A DNA stretch of 64,000 nt from JBCCMF01 sp038747545 (GTDB lineage Bacteria; Bacteroidota; Rhodothermia; Rhodothermales; JBCCMF01): NCBI GenBank assembly GCA_038747545.1, contig JBCDJT010000003.1:1-64000 (forward strand), in the 5' to 3' direction. The notes beneath the pieces were generated by a model. The model worked only from the letters and a program-made list of their open reading frames with translations, did not search any database and had not been told where the DNA came from. Within the stretch, counting starts at the first letter, position 1. Each line of letters starts with the position of its first letter. Positions 9,877 through 19,304 of the stretch are shown here, piece by piece. The position numbers were made by a program, and so were the translations under genes.

Positions 9877-11260
9877 GGAAGCAGGTGGGGGCGGGGTCGT
9901 CGGGGCTGGTGAGGTAGAGCAGGTAGACGGACTGCCCGTCGGTGTTGGCGAAGAGGCCGCCGAAGGCGGTGGGCATCAGGCAGGCCGTGGTGCCGTTAGG
10001 CAGGCGCCCTGCCAGGCCCCGGGTGTCATCGGCGAGGATGCGGGCGTTGCGGGTTTGCAAGGCCGTACGCAGAAGACTCCGCGCCTTTTCGAACGCGCCT
10101 TCCACCGCCACGGTGCAGTTGGCGCGCACGGCATCCGAGGTGCCCGAGCCCTGGAGGTAAGTGCAGCGCTTCGTGTTGAGCGCGCCCAGGACGGGGAAGA
10201 TGGGGCGCGGGACTTGTCCCTGCCGCCACATCCTGTAGGTGTCAGCGGAGGCGTTGAAGTGGACATCGAGCGCGCTAGTGAAGGCCCGGTTGCTGACGCT
10301 GGAGTTCCCCGGTGACACAGGCGTGGGCGTTGCTGGCGCTGTTGTCGTCGGCTTGGGCTGGAGTATGCGATCCAGCGGAGACAAGGTCGTCCCAGCCGGA
10401 AGCTGCGCCGCCGTCGTGCTCGTTTGAGCTAGGCCGCGGAGGATCGGGCTCTGCTGCAGGAGCGCGGTGAAGCGCTTGGCGCTGTTGTAAGCGTCGGTCG
10501 TCTGCTGCGCGAACCCGGCGTAGTGCAGCCCCACCACGTAGAAGCGGCCGTTCTCCTGATTGTCGGAGAAGATGAGCGCGCCGGAGCTGCCGCCCTTGGT
10601 ATCGCAGCGGTGCCGCAGCTCGCTGCGGTAGACGGCGCGGATGGAGTCGCTGAGGCGGCAGCCCTGCCGCGTGATGCGCTGCGTCAGGCCCGCCGGGTGG
10701 TGGATGAGGAACAGCTCCTCCTGGGGCAGGGGGTCGCGCACGTAGAGCGGCACCGTGCCGTACGTAGCCGAGGGGTTGCCCTGCACGCGGAGGATGGCGT
10801 AGTCGAGGTCGCGGTTGGCCTCCACCGGGCTGATGTTGACGGTGTACGCGGTCGCATCGCGCTCGTCGCTCAGGTAGTCCATCTGCAGCAACGCCCGCCG
10901 CACCTCGATGCCCGTCTCGGTGCCGGGAATGCAGTGGTAGTTGGTCAGGATATACTCGCGGCTGATGATGGTGGCGGTGCAGGTGCCCGTCCCGCGGCGG
11001 CCCGTCGCTGGTTCCTCCAGCAGCATGTCCAGCCGACCCACCGCGCGCCCCAGCTTGCGGTAGCGGTTCACCGTCGTAAAGCGGCCGATGGGCTCGAAGT
11101 TGGGCCGCGCGTTGAAGCTCGACTCTGGGATGATGGTGCTCTGCGGCATGCGCAGCTCGGTCTGGCCGAACTGGTCAGCGGGGTACCACGTCAGCCGCTG
11201 CGCGGAGGCAGGGGCGATGCACAGGGCGCAGAGCGCGAGCGTCAGGAGAAAGCGAAGCAT
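9851..11260 (-). CDS. Secreted trypsin-like serine protease
   Basis: A 469-residue exported serine peptidase of the chymotrypsin fold. Residues 1-20 form a signal peptide ending APASA. The triad is His109 (TNYHC, preceded by CTATIISREYIL), Asp153 (DLDYAIL) and Ser226 (KGGSSGAL); Cys94 and Cys110 and a second Cys pair near 201/219 probably form disulfides, as in Glu-specific or lysyl endopeptidase-like S1 proteases. The C-terminal 200 residues, after a Pro/Thr-rich linker near 305-325, match nothing I recognise. The gene converges on and slightly overlaps menE. The substrate is unknown. Confidence 0.85.
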   Translation of the reverse strand: MLRFLLTLALCALCIAPASAQRLTWYPADQFGQTELRMPQSTIIPESSFNARPNFEPIGRFTTVNRYRKLGRAVGRLDMLLEEPATGRRGTGTCTATIISREYILTNYHCIPGTETGIEVRRALLQMDYLSDERDATAYTVNISPVEANRDLDYAILRVQGNPSATYGTVPLYVRDPLPQEELFLIHHPAGLTQRITRQGCRLSDSIRAVYRSELRHRCDTKGGSSGALIFSDNQENGRFYVVGLHYAGFAQQTTDAYNSAKRFTALLQQSPILRGLAQTSTTAAQLPAGTTLSPLDRILQPKPTTTAPATPTPVSPGNSSVSNRAFTSALDVHFNASADTYRMWRQGQVPRPIFPVLGALNTKRCTYLQGSGTSDAVRANCTVAVEGAFEKARSLLRTALQTRNARILADDTRGLAGRLPNGTTACLMPTAFGGLFANTDGQSVYLLYLTSPDDPAPTCFLNPPISLK

Positions 11261-11277
11261 GAGATCGGGGAGTCACG

Positions 11278-12477
11278 TCAGACGTACGCGTCCATGATCG
11301 CAGCCTCGGTGCGTCGCGGCAATACCCTGATCGGGGCAAAACGCACGAGGGAGGTGCCCCGGCTGGAGCCCCTCCCTCGCAAAAACATCCACTGCTGAGC
11401 GCGCGAGGCTACGGTGATGCCGTCGTTCAGGTAGACATCCTGGATGGCGTTGAGGATGCCGACGCCGTCGCCCATCGGGCGCTGGAACGCCTTGCGGCCC
11501 GAGATGAGGCCCATGCCGCCCGCGCGCTTGTTGATGACGGCGGTGCGCACGGCCTGCTGCAGGTCGTTGGTGCCGCTGCCGCCGCCCGAGTTGATGAGCC
11601 CAGCGCGGCCCATGAAGCAGTTGGCGACCTGGTAGCGCGTCAGGTCAATGGGGTGATCCGACGTCAGCTCGTCGTAGATGCGCGGGTCGAGCTTGCCGTA
11701 GCTGGAGTCGCCCGCGTTGAGCGCGAGGTAGCCGCCGTTGCTGACGGGCTGCTTCTGCTTGATGATATCGGCCTCGATGGTGGTGCCGATGTGGTTGGCC
11801 TGCCCGGTGAGGTCGGCGCTGGTCTCGTGGTTGACGCCATCGATGGTGAAGCCGCCGTTGCGCACGTAGCACCACAGGATCGTCGCCATGCCCAGCTCAT
11901 GTGCGCGGGCAAACGCCTTCGAGACCTCGACGATCTGGCGGTTCGAGTCGTCCGAGCCGAAGTACACCGTGGCGCCTACGGCCACGCAGCCCATGTTCCA
12001 CGCCTCTTCCATGCGCGCGAAGAGGATCTGGTCGAACGTGTTCGGATACGTGAGCAGCTCGTTGTGGTTGAACTTCAGGATGAACGGAATCTTGTGCGCG
12101 TACTTCCGCGCCACCGATCCCAGCGCGCCGTACGTAGACGCCACCGCGTTGCAGCCGCCTTCGATGGCCAGCTTCACGATGTTTTCCGGGTCGAAGTAGA
12201 GCGGGTTCTTGGCGAACGACGCGCCCGCAGAGTGCTCAATGCCTTGGTCCACGGGCAGGATGGAGAGGAAGCCCGTGTTGGCGAGGCGGCCCGTGCCGAA
12301 CAGCGCCTGGAGCGACCGCAGCACCTGGATGTTGCGGTCGGAGGGGATCCACACGTCATCCACAAACGAAGGGCTCGGCAGGTGCAGCGCGTCTTTCGGG
12401 ATGGTTTGGCAGGTGTGGTTGAGCAGGCTGTCGGCCTCTTCGCCCAGGAGATCGGCGATACGCGTCGTATCAGACAT
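11278..12477 (-). CDS. fbaB: Fructose-bisphosphate aldolase class I (DhnA/FbaB type)
   Basis: A Schiff-base aldolase of the archaeal/DhnA type, 399 residues, splitting fructose 1,6-bisphosphate into glyceraldehyde 3-phosphate and DHAP. Recognisable blocks are LSILPVDQGIEHSAG, IEGGCNAVASTYG, FILKFNHNELL, GATVYFGS and GLINSGGGSG (phosphate-binding). I chose ATG 12477 (start MSDTTRIADLLG); the open frame extends 23 codons upstream, but that part looks non-coding. It is 17 bp downstream of the protease start on the same strand, yet no functional link is apparent. The gene is ordinary in length for this family. Confidence 0.93.
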   Translation of the reverse strand: MSDTTRIADLLGEEADSLLNHTCQTIPKDALHLPSPSFVDDVWIPSDRNIQVLRSLQALFGTGRLANTGFLSILPVDQGIEHSAGASFAKNPLYFDPENIVKLAIEGGCNAVASTYGALGSVARKYAHKIPFILKFNHNELLTYPNTFDQILFARMEEAWNMGCVAVGATVYFGSDDSNRQIVEVSKAFARAHELGMATILWCYVRNGGFTIDGVNHETSADLTGQANHIGTTIEADIIKQKQPVSNGGYLALNAGDSSYGKLDPRIYDELTSDHPIDLTRYQVANCFMGRAGLINSGGGSGTNDLQQAVRTAVINKRAGGMGLISGRKAFQRPMGDGVGILNAIQDVYLNDGITVASRAQQWMFLRGRGSSRGTSLVRFAPIRVLPRRTEAAIMDAYV

Positions 12478-12593
12478 GAGGGGATTACACTGACAAGTGA
12501 GACATGCAATTCGAGAAGAGATGGAGAGAATGTAGCTATTCTGCAACGCAGATAGATCAAGGGTCCGCTAAATAGCACGCTGGAAGCGGTTTT

Positions 12594-13670
12594 TCAGCTG
12601 CCTGGAGCGACGCGCACGCGCACCTCGGCGGGGAGGGCGTCGGGCTGCTCGAACCAGTGGGCGAGCTGCTCGGCGAGCATCGGCGCCATCATCAGCCCTT
12701 TGGCGCCGAGGCCCGTGAACACCCACACGCGCGGCGCCTCCGGGAGCAGGCCCACCATCGGCAGGCGCGTGCCGGGCACGGTGACGCGGGCGCCCGCCGT
12801 CGCGTGGATAACCGGTTGGTCAGCCAGCGCCGGAAGCATCCGGGCCGCCTTCGCGCGTAGCGCGTCGTGCTGCGCGGGATCTGGCGCGAGGTCGCTGAAG
12901 CTGTGCTCGTACGTGCTGCCGATGACGAAACCGTCCGCCCCCGGCACCGCATAGCCCATCCCCGAGAGCGGCGGCACCGTCTCCGCCGACCACCCCTCGG
13001 GGTAGGCCACCGTGATCGTCTGCCCTTTCACGCTGTGCAGGTTGAGCGCGCGCAGCTCGCGAAACGCCGTGTAGCCATGCCCCAGCGCCAGCACCAGCCG
13101 AGCAGCCGAGAGCGTCCCGGCTGTAGTCTCAGCCTGCACAGCCTCGCCCTCGGTTTCCCAGCCAACGAGTCGTGCCGGGGCGATGAGATCGGCGCCCTGG
13201 GCCTGCGCGGTTGCCAACAGCCGGTCGATGAGCGCGGGGAGGCTGAGGGCGCCGCCCGTCGTGATGTGCAGCGCGCCGAGCGGGGCGTCGAGCATCGGGA
13301 ACGCAGCCTGGCAGTCCGCAGGCGGAAGCCAGTGCGCGAGGTCGGGGTGGGTGCTTGCCGTGTGCTGGAAGGCGTCGGCTTGCTTGGGCGACGGTGCGGG
13401 GCGGAGGACGCCGCGCGCGTCGAGCAGGCCGCGGGCGTCGGCAGCATCGAGCAGGCGGTAGAAGGCGGCGAGGGCGTCGCGCATGCGCCACGTCGGGTTG
13501 GCTTTGCGGCCCAGGAACGGGTTGACGAGCCCTGCCGCCGCCCCCGAGGCGCCCGCCGCTGGACGTTCGGCCTCCAGCACAGCCACGCTGAAGCGCGTGC
13601 TGAGGGCCACGGCAGCCGCCGCTCCGGCCAGGCCAGCGCCCGCGATCACAATGTCATACTCGGTCTTCAA
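12594..13670 (-). CDS. FAD-dependent oxidoreductase, DAO family
   Basis: About 358 residues with an N-terminal Rossmann fold (IVIAGAGLAGAAAA) within ten residues of the chosen TTG start at 13670. The next block, GLVNPFLGRKANPTW, and the C-terminal FTGLGAKGLMMAP place it in the DAO family (glycine/D-amino acid oxidase, MnmC C-terminal domain and relatives). The substrate cannot be read from sequence. The frame stays open to an ATG at 13802, but that stretch overlaps the divergent ThiD-like remnant and contains no family sequence, so the shorter start is preferred. A role as ThiO-like glycine oxidase is suggested only by the thiamine-like neighbour and remains speculative. Confidence 0.75.
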   Translation of the reverse strand: MKTEYDIVIAGAGLAGAAAAVALSTRFSVAVLEAERPAAGASGAAAGLVNPFLGRKANPTWRMRDALAAFYRLLDAADARGLLDARGVLRPAPSPKQADAFQHTASTHPDLAHWLPPADCQAAFPMLDAPLGALHITTGGALSLPALIDRLLATAQAQGADLIAPARLVGWETEGEAVQAETTAGTLSAARLVLALGHGYTAFRELRALNLHSVKGQTITVAYPEGWSAETVPPLSGMGYAVPGADGFVIGSTYEHSFSDLAPDPAQHDALRAKAARMLPALADQPVIHATAGARVTVPGTRLPMVGLLPEAPRVWVFTGLGAKGLMMAPMLAEQLAHWFEQPDALPAEVRVRVAPGS

Positions 13671-13755
13671 AACCCACGTCTCCTGCCGATACTGAACCCA
13701 TCGCTCTCCAACCCGGCACGCCGGGCCCCGTTCTGACTCCAAACCCACCCTCGTT

Positions 13756-14568
13756 TTGGCAGCTTCCCTCTCGTGCGCGGTGATCGGTGAAGCCACCGCC
13801 ATGCATCGTGGCGGCGTGCAGGCTACCGTAGGCGCCTTGCGTGCTCATGGTGCTACCGCCCTCCCCGTGCCCACGGCCATCCGAAGCGCCTCGGGCCGCC
13901 TACTCCAGCCGCTGCCCACGTCGTTCATCGAAGCCCAACTGGCCGACCTCGCCGAGCACCGCCCGCTTGACGCGGCCCTCATCGGTAGCCTGGCTACGCT
14001 GGGCACCATCGAGACGGTGGCGAGCCTGCTGGAGATGCACTGGCTTGATACCGTTGTCCTCGACCTCAACGCGTTCCCGCGTGACCAATACGGTCGCATC
14101 CCAGCGGACCTACTGGAGGCCGTGGGCCTCTTCCTGGCGCCACAGGTCAGCCTTGCGATCATGGATGATGACGTAGCCGAGCGCCTTACGGGCGTGCCCA
14201 TCTGAGAGCCGTCCGACCTTGTGACCGCCGCCCGACAGATGCGCATGCGCCTCAAGGTGGACGCGCTGGTGCTGCGCGGCGTAGAGCGCGTGACCGGCCC
14301 TTACGACGTGCAGGTGCTCTCCGAAGGGCAGCACGAGCATCGCCATCAGGTGGTACCCTGCCTCAGCCACGCCCCCTATGGCCTCGACGCCGTCTACGCT
14401 GCGGCCGCTACGGCGCAGCTGGCCCATGGCATGAACCGCCCGGACGCGGCCCAAGCGGCCCAGCAGTATGCGGCCGAGGTGCATCGTTGTACCGCCACGG
14501 CCCCTGGCGCTATCCCCCTCGCCGACCCGTTTGCGTTTCTCGGTCGTGGTGTTGTCTTTGCCGGGTAG
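13756..14568 (+). pseudogene. ThiD-like (phosphomethylpyrimidine kinase family) gene interrupted by an in-frame TGA
   Basis: Two open stretches, 13756-14205 and 14206-14568, are in the same frame and separated only by TGA at 14203-14205. Read through, they give one product of about 270 residues with the layout of ThiD: an N-terminal strand and GGVQA (family GAGIQAD), LPTSFIEAQLADL, LDAALIGSL, LTGVPI just before the stop, then AARQM, VDALVLRGV (family VLVKGGH) and a YGLDAVYAAAATAQLAHG helix (family GTGCTLSAAIAA). Catalytic-type glycines and the KGGH motif are lost. The only upstream start is TTG 13756 (or ATG 13801 further in). Decay of a ribokinase-type paralogue is the likely reading; a sequencing error at the TGA is the alternative. 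Confidence 0.6.
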
Positions 14569-14570
14569 CA

Positions 14571-14595
14571 GCGCCCCTCCGGTGTGGGGAGGCGC
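14571..14595 (+). terminator. Possible hairpin terminator after the ThiD-like gene
   Basis: GCGCCCCTCC and GGGGAGGCGC flank a five-base loop, giving a 10-bp stem with one C-A mismatch and one G-U pair. Only a weak T-stretch (ATTTG) follows. It lies just past the stop codon of the interrupted gene. Confidence 0.35.
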
Positions 14596-14686
14596 CTGGA
14601 TTTGTGGCGTGGCTTAACGACGGACCGCTTTCTGACGATGATAGAAGCACGCGTTATGATTCCCGTAGTTCTGGAAAACCTTCCCG

Positions 14687-15556
14687 ATGGGCTCCGCCTC
14701 CTCCTTGTCTTCGCTATCCCCCGTTGTATGGTACCGTAACGCCATCAACGTGCGCCTGCAGCGCGACGCGCTCGAGCTGCCGGTTCTGCCTGAGGTGGCC
14801 CAGCGCGTCATGGCAATGACCAGCGGGGTCGACATTGACGCCCGCAAGCTCTCGCGGCTGGTACACCAAGACCAAGCGCTGGCAGCACAGGTGCTGCGTG
14901 TAGCCAACTCTGCCCGCTACAGCCCGGGCCGCCCCATCGTGTCCCTCACCCAGGCCGTGACCCGGCTCGGCGCCCGCACCCTTGGCGACATCGCGTTTGG
15001 CGTGGCCGTCAAGGGCAAGGTGTTCAACGCGCTGGGCTATGAGAAGCAGATGCGCTACCAGTGGCAACACGCCATCATTGCAGCCACCTACGGCAAGGAG
15101 ATCGCGCGCATGAAGCGCCTGAACGTGGAGGGCCAGTTCCTCTCAGGACTGCTGCACGAGATTGGCAAGCCTGTGACGCTACAGATCCTGTCGAAGCTGC
15201 GAGACATGCTCCCGCTCGCTCCGCCCTCGCCTAGCGAAGTCGAGGGCTTGCTCGATCATTTCAACGTGAAGGTGGGGCTTGCGCTGGTGAAGGCGTGGAA
15301 GCTGCCCGAGCGTGTGGAGACGACGACGGCCTACCACAAGCTATACGCGCAGGCGCCCAGCTTCGAGGACGAGACCAAGATCACCTATGTGTCGAATATG
15401 CTGGCGACGTGGCTCCTGAGCGAGAAGCCCGCGCTCAAGACCGAGTTAAAAGCCGATCCTGTCTTCGCCGCGCTCAACATGTATCCCGAGGAAGTAGACG
15501 CTGTGTTGGAGAAAGCACCCACCGTGATGTCGGTCGTGGATGCGATGTGCGTCTGA
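14687..15556 (+). CDS. HDOD domain protein
   Basis: 289 residues. After a short N-terminal tail, an HDOD domain spans about residues 25-225: LPVLPEVAQRVMAM, the DARKLSRLVHQDQALAAQVLRVANSA block, SLTQAVTRLGARTL and FLSGLLHEIGKPV. HDOD proteins resemble HD phosphohydrolases but lack the full metal-binding set, and usually act as signalling adaptors in motility, virulence or stress control. No output domain is fused. A close paralogue starts 33 bp downstream, so the two are a tandem duplication and probably one transcription unit. The partner is unknown. Confidence 0.88.
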   Translation: MGSASSLSSLSPVVWYRNAINVRLQRDALELPVLPEVAQRVMAMTSGVDIDARKLSRLVHQDQALAAQVLRVANSARYSPGRPIVSLTQAVTRLGARTLGDIAFGVAVKGKVFNALGYEKQMRYQWQHAIIAATYGKEIARMKRLNVEGQFLSGLLHEIGKPVTLQILSKLRDMLPLAPPSPSEVEGLLDHFNVKVGLALVKAWKLPERVETTTAYHKLYAQAPSFEDETKITYVSNMLATWLLSEKPALKTELKADPVFAALNMYPEEVDAVLEKAPTVMSVVDAMCV

Positions 15557-15589
15557 GACGGTTTGTACACCATTAATTTTGAAAGCCTA

Positions 15590-16465
15590 ATGCCTACTAC
15601 GCGTACCCTGTCGCCTAACCAAGCAGCCGTATTGGACCGCTACCGCGCACGCATCGAGGAGCGTTTGCGCACCGGCAATATGGTGCTGCCCGTTTTGCCT
15701 GAAATTGCCAGCGAGGTGCTGGCGATGAGTCACGACCCTGATCTCAATGCCCAAAAGCTCTCCAACCTTATCCACCGCGACCAAGCCTTAGCCGCTAGCG
15801 TATTGCAGGTAGCCAACTCCGGCATCTACACGACGGGGCGCCCTGCCGTATCGCTCATCCAAGCGGTGATTCGCCTCGGGTCCACCGCCATCAGCGAGAT
15901 TGCATTCGGGCTGGCGTTGGGAGGCAAGGTCTTCGAGGCGCCGGGCTACGAGGATGAGGTCAAGGCGCTATGGCGGCATGCCGCAGCATCCGGCACGTAT
16001 GGCCGCGAGATGGCTGCGATGCTCCGCACGAATGCAGAGGGACAATTCCTGATGGGCTTGCTGCACACCGCTGGGCAGGCCGCCGTGCTCCAGACCATCG
16101 TCCACGTACAGCGTAGCTCTGGCTGGCCGCCCTTGCCGGGGCCCTACGCATTCCAACTGATGGAAGAATTCGAGATCGAGGCTTCCGTGCTCGTGTTCGA
16201 GCAGTGGGAGCTTCCACAGGCCGTTTCGAGTGCGGCATTGTACTACCGCTCGCCTGATTCCGCGGGGGTGTACGCTGGCGCCGTGCGCATGGTGTACGGC
16301 GCCGACCGCCTGGCGACATGGCTCGTTCGCCCCCGGACCATCCGCTTGGACGACATCCGCCAGGACCCAGCCTACGAAAAGCTGGGGCTCTCAGAAGCCG
16401 ATGTGAACCGCCTGATCGAAATGCGCTCGGCAGTTCTCGATGTTGTCCAGCTGTTAACGAGGTAA
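15590..16465 (+). CDS. HDOD domain protein (tandem paralogue)
   Basis: 291 residues from ATG 15590 (MPTTRTLSPNQ); an upstream TTG at 15563 is less likely. The HDOD blocks mirror the neighbour: LPVLPEIASEVLAM, LIHRDQALAASVLQVANSG, SLIQAVIRLGSTAI and FLMGLLHTAGQAAVL. Where the first copy reads LHEIGK, this one reads LHTAGQ, so an acidic and a basic residue at the HD-like site have been lost; the second copy is the more degenerate and is expected to be purely structural. It ends four bases before the transhydrogenase start, so read-through into sthA is likely. Confidence 0.88.
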   Translation: MPTTRTLSPNQAAVLDRYRARIEERLRTGNMVLPVLPEIASEVLAMSHDPDLNAQKLSNLIHRDQALAASVLQVANSGIYTTGRPAVSLIQAVIRLGSTAISEIAFGLALGGKVFEAPGYEDEVKALWRHAAASGTYGREMAAMLRTNAEGQFLMGLLHTAGQAAVLQTIVHVQRSSGWPPLPGPYAFQLMEEFEIEASVLVFEQWELPQAVSSAALYYRSPDSAGVYAGAVRMVYGADRLATWLVRPRTIRLDDIRQDPAYEKLGLSEADVNRLIEMRSAVLDVVQLLTR

Positions 16466-16469
16466 AGGC

Positions 16470-17897
16470 ATGCAGACCTACGACGTTGTTGTTATCGGGA
16501 GCGGTCCAGGAGGCCAGCAGGCCGCGTTGCAAGCCGCACACGCCGGGCAGCACGTCGCGATGATTGAAAGTGGACGCCAGGTGGGCGGCGCATGCGTCTA
16601 CACGGGTACCATCCCCAGCAAAACGCTCCGCGAGGCTGCCCTGAGCCTGCAGCGTATGAAGCAGCAGGCCGCCGCCTTCGAGGTCACGCTACACGATGGC
16701 TTGGAGGTCGCCTCGCTGATGAGCAGGCTGGAGCACGTGCTCACCGCCTATGGCACGGCGCTGGCGGCACAGCTGGAGCGGGCGGGGGTCACGTGTTATC
16801 ATGGACGAGGCCGCCTCGTGGGCGATCACGGTGTCGCTATCCGCCATGTGAACAGCACCACAACCCTCGTGCGGGGCGAGGCCATTGTTTTGGCTACCGG
16901 CTCACGGCCGCGCAAGCCCCCCGAGATCCCGGTGGATCACGAGCACATCCTAGACAGCGACTCGATCCTGAGCATGCTCTACCTGCCGCAGTCGCTCACG
17001 GTACTGGGCGGTGGCGTCATCGCCTGCGAGTACGCGTCGATCTTTGCGATGCTAGGCGTTGCGGTGACCATCATCGACCGAGGCAGTCGCCCCCTCGCCT
17101 TCATGGACGCGGAGCTGACGGGTAAGTTTGTGGCCACGCTTGAGCGGCACGGTGGCCGCTACCTGGGCGATCAGCAGATCGAGCACGTCGAGTGGGACGG
17201 GGCCTCGCAGGTAACCACGCGGCTGGCCTCGGGCGAGGTTATCGCGACGGACAAGATGCTCGTGGCGCTCGGGCGGTTTGCCAACGTGGAAGGCCTTGGC
17301 CTGGAGACGGAGGGTGTGGTGCAAGGCCGCCGCAACCTGATCAGCGTCAACGCCCACTACCAAACGTCGGTGCCCTACATCTACGCCGTGGGCGATGTGA
17401 TCGGCCCGCCATCGCTGGCGGCGAGCTCGATGGAGCAAGGCCGCCGCGCCATGTGCCACCTGCAAAACCGCGACCCGGGCCATGCATTCAACGTAGTGCC
17501 CGTCGGGATCTATGGCGTACCCGAGTTGGGCAGCGTGGGCCTCTCGGAAGACGAGGCGCGCGCCCAGCACGGCGACATCCTCATCGGCCGCGCCGACTTC
17601 GCGCAGGTGGCACGCGGGCAGATTGGCGGCATCGAAGACGGCATGCTCAAGCTCATCGCCCGCGCCTCCGACCTCAAGCTGCTCGGCGTCCATGTGGTGG
17701 GCGATGGCGCTACCGAGCTGGTGCATGTGGGGCAGATGGCGCTGCTGAATGGCAACAACGTGCGCGTTTTCTTGGAGAACATCTTCAACTTCCCCACGCT
17801 CAGCGAGGCGTATCGGCTTGCGGCCTCCGATCTCGTCCAGCAGGCTGCCGATTCGGGCAACGTCCCTGCCGTAACGCGGCTGCGGCGTGTCGCATAA
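16470..17897 (+). CDS. sthA: Soluble pyridine nucleotide transhydrogenase (Si-specific)
   Basis: A 475-residue flavoprotein of the disulfide reductase family that exchanges reducing equivalents between NADPH and NAD+. FAD binding is at residues 8-16 (VVIGSGPGG), the second Rossmann motif is LTVLGGGVIACEYASIF, and the FAD/Asp block reads IYAVGDVIG. At the redox site it has GGACVYTGTIPSK: Cys42 is kept, but the position of the second redox Cys is Thr47, exactly as in SthA/UdhA and unlike lipoamide dehydrogenase or glutathione reductase. It follows the HDOD pair by only four bases. It balances NADPH from anabolism against respiration. Confidence 0.92.
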   Translation: MQTYDVVVIGSGPGGQQAALQAAHAGQHVAMIESGRQVGGACVYTGTIPSKTLREAALSLQRMKQQAAAFEVTLHDGLEVASLMSRLEHVLTAYGTALAAQLERAGVTCYHGRGRLVGDHGVAIRHVNSTTTLVRGEAIVLATGSRPRKPPEIPVDHEHILDSDSILSMLYLPQSLTVLGGGVIACEYASIFAMLGVAVTIIDRGSRPLAFMDAELTGKFVATLERHGGRYLGDQQIEHVEWDGASQVTTRLASGEVIATDKMLVALGRFANVEGLGLETEGVVQGRRNLISVNAHYQTSVPYIYAVGDVIGPPSLAASSMEQGRRAMCHLQNRDPGHAFNVVPVGIYGVPELGSVGLSEDEARAQHGDILIGRADFAQVARGQIGGIEDGMLKLIARASDLKLLGVHVVGDGATELVHVGQMALLNGNNVRVFLENIFNFPTLSEAYRLAASDLVQQAADSGNVPAVTRLRRVA

Positions 17898-18014
17898 TTG
17901 GCGAAGTGGCGCGTTCTAGCGGAGCCCGGAAAACGTTGCAGCACGCCGCGCCGCGATGGCGTACCATGCAGCCTCTGTTGACCGACACCTCTTCGCCACC
18001 AAGCTGCTGCGCCT

Positions 18015-19151
18015 GTGCCTCGCCACACCGTCCTCGACGCCATCGCCACCGGCCACCCGCCACTCACCCGCTCGCAGTCCTACGCGTCGGACTTCATGCA
18101 GCGCGTGACGAGCCTGCCCGCGCCCATCCGAAAGCGCATCCCCGCGATCTACGAGCGCTCGGGCATTGACCAGCGGCACTCGTGCGTGGTGGACTACGGC
18201 AAGGCCGATGCCGCCGACTTTACCTTCTACCCGCCGGACTGGTCGCTCCAGCCCGCCCCAACGACGGGCCAGCGCAACGCCCTCTACCGCGAGGCCGCTG
18301 TGCCGCTGGCCGAGCAGGTGGCCCGCGACGCGCTGGCGCAGGCCGGCCGCACGGTGGACGAGGTGACGCACGTGATCGCAGTGACGTGTACGGGCTTCTT
18401 CGCGCCAGGCCTCGACATTGAGCTGGTGAAGCGCCTGGGCCTCAAGCCGAGCACGCAGCGCACCGTCATCGGGTTTATGGGCTGCTACGCCGCCTTCAAC
18501 GGCTTGCGCGTAGCCAACAGCTTCTGCCAGAGCGACCCCAATGCCGTCGTGCTGATGGTGTGTGTAGAGCTGTGTACACTCCACTTTCAGGTCTCCGAGA
18601 CGCTTGAGCAAGCCGTCATCAACGCCATCTTCTCCGATGGCGCAGCTGCCGCTGTGCTGTCGGCGCGTGAGGCGGCAGACGCTGACGGGGAGCTGGCGTA
18701 CACGGCCTCGCACTGCGTCCTCGACGACGACTCGATGGGCCATATGACCTGGGCCATCGGCGACCACGGCTTCGACATGGGCCTCTCGCCGCGCGTGCCT
18801 GCCGTGCTGGCCCAGCAACTGCCCGCCTACCTCGACGGCCTGCTCGCGCCGCACGATCTGGCGCCTGCGGACCTCGACTTCTGGGCGATTCACCCGGGCG
18901 GCCGCGCCATCGTAGACAAGGCGCAAGCCGTGCTGAACCTGTCCGATGCCGACCTCCGCCACAGCCTGGGCGTCCTCCGCGACCACGGCAACATGAGCTC
19001 GCCCACCATCCTGTTCGTCCTCGAACGTTTCCTCGCCGAGCACCGTGCCCAGCGTGCCGCGGGCGCCTCCGGCCTCAGCTGCGGCATCGCGATGGCGTTC
19101 GGGCCAGGCCTCACGTTGGAGGGATGCCTCTGGCAACGTGTAGGCGCATGA
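18015..19151 (+). CDS. Type III polyketide synthase (chalcone/stilbene synthase-like)
   Basis: 378 residues with the full catalytic triad of type III PKS: Cys157 (GFMGCYAAFNG), His293 (WAIHPGG) and Asn326 (DHGNMSSP). The N-terminal part holds IRKRIPAIYERSGI and the C-terminal part GIAMAFGPGLTLEG. These enzymes extend acyl-CoA starters with malonyl-CoA to make alkylpyrones, alkylresorcinols or related phenolic lipids; which one cannot be told here. The start is GTG 18015; no ATG fits better. The methyltransferase 153 bp downstream on the same strand is a plausible tailoring partner, since PKS III genes in bacteria are often followed by a methyltransferase. Confidence 0.92.
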   Translation: MPRHTVLDAIATGHPPLTRSQSYASDFMQRVTSLPAPIRKRIPAIYERSGIDQRHSCVVDYGKADAADFTFYPPDWSLQPAPTTGQRNALYREAAVPLAEQVARDALAQAGRTVDEVTHVIAVTCTGFFAPGLDIELVKRLGLKPSTQRTVIGFMGCYAAFNGLRVANSFCQSDPNAVVLMVCVELCTLHFQVSETLEQAVINAIFSDGAAAAVLSAREAADADGELAYTASHCVLDDDSMGHMTWAIGDHGFDMGLSPRVPAVLAQQLPAYLDGLLAPHDLAPADLDFWAIHPGGRAIVDKAQAVLNLSDADLRHSLGVLRDHGNMSSPTILFVLERFLAEHRAQRAAGASGLSCGIAMAFGPGLTLEGCLWQRVGA

Positions 19152-19304
19152 CGTAGTGCAGTAGGGGAAAGCCAATCAGAATCTGGTGGCCCCCCGCGCC
19201 ATCGTCCGTACCTGCTGTACGCCGGAGCCCTGAGCGCGCCCGATCAAAACGCGCCGCTTGACGTATAGGCATTGGCCTACGTACGGCTCACGATCCTCAT
19301 CTCC

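Noticed and set aside
13671..13802. N-terminal extension of the DAO oxidoreductase
   Set aside because: It overlaps the ThiD-like remnant on the other strand, and the Rossmann motif normally starts within about ten residues of the N-terminus.
14203..14205. Selenocysteine or recoded TGA in the ThiD-like gene
   Set aside because: No SECIS-like hairpin is evident after it, and family alignment shows no Cys at that point.
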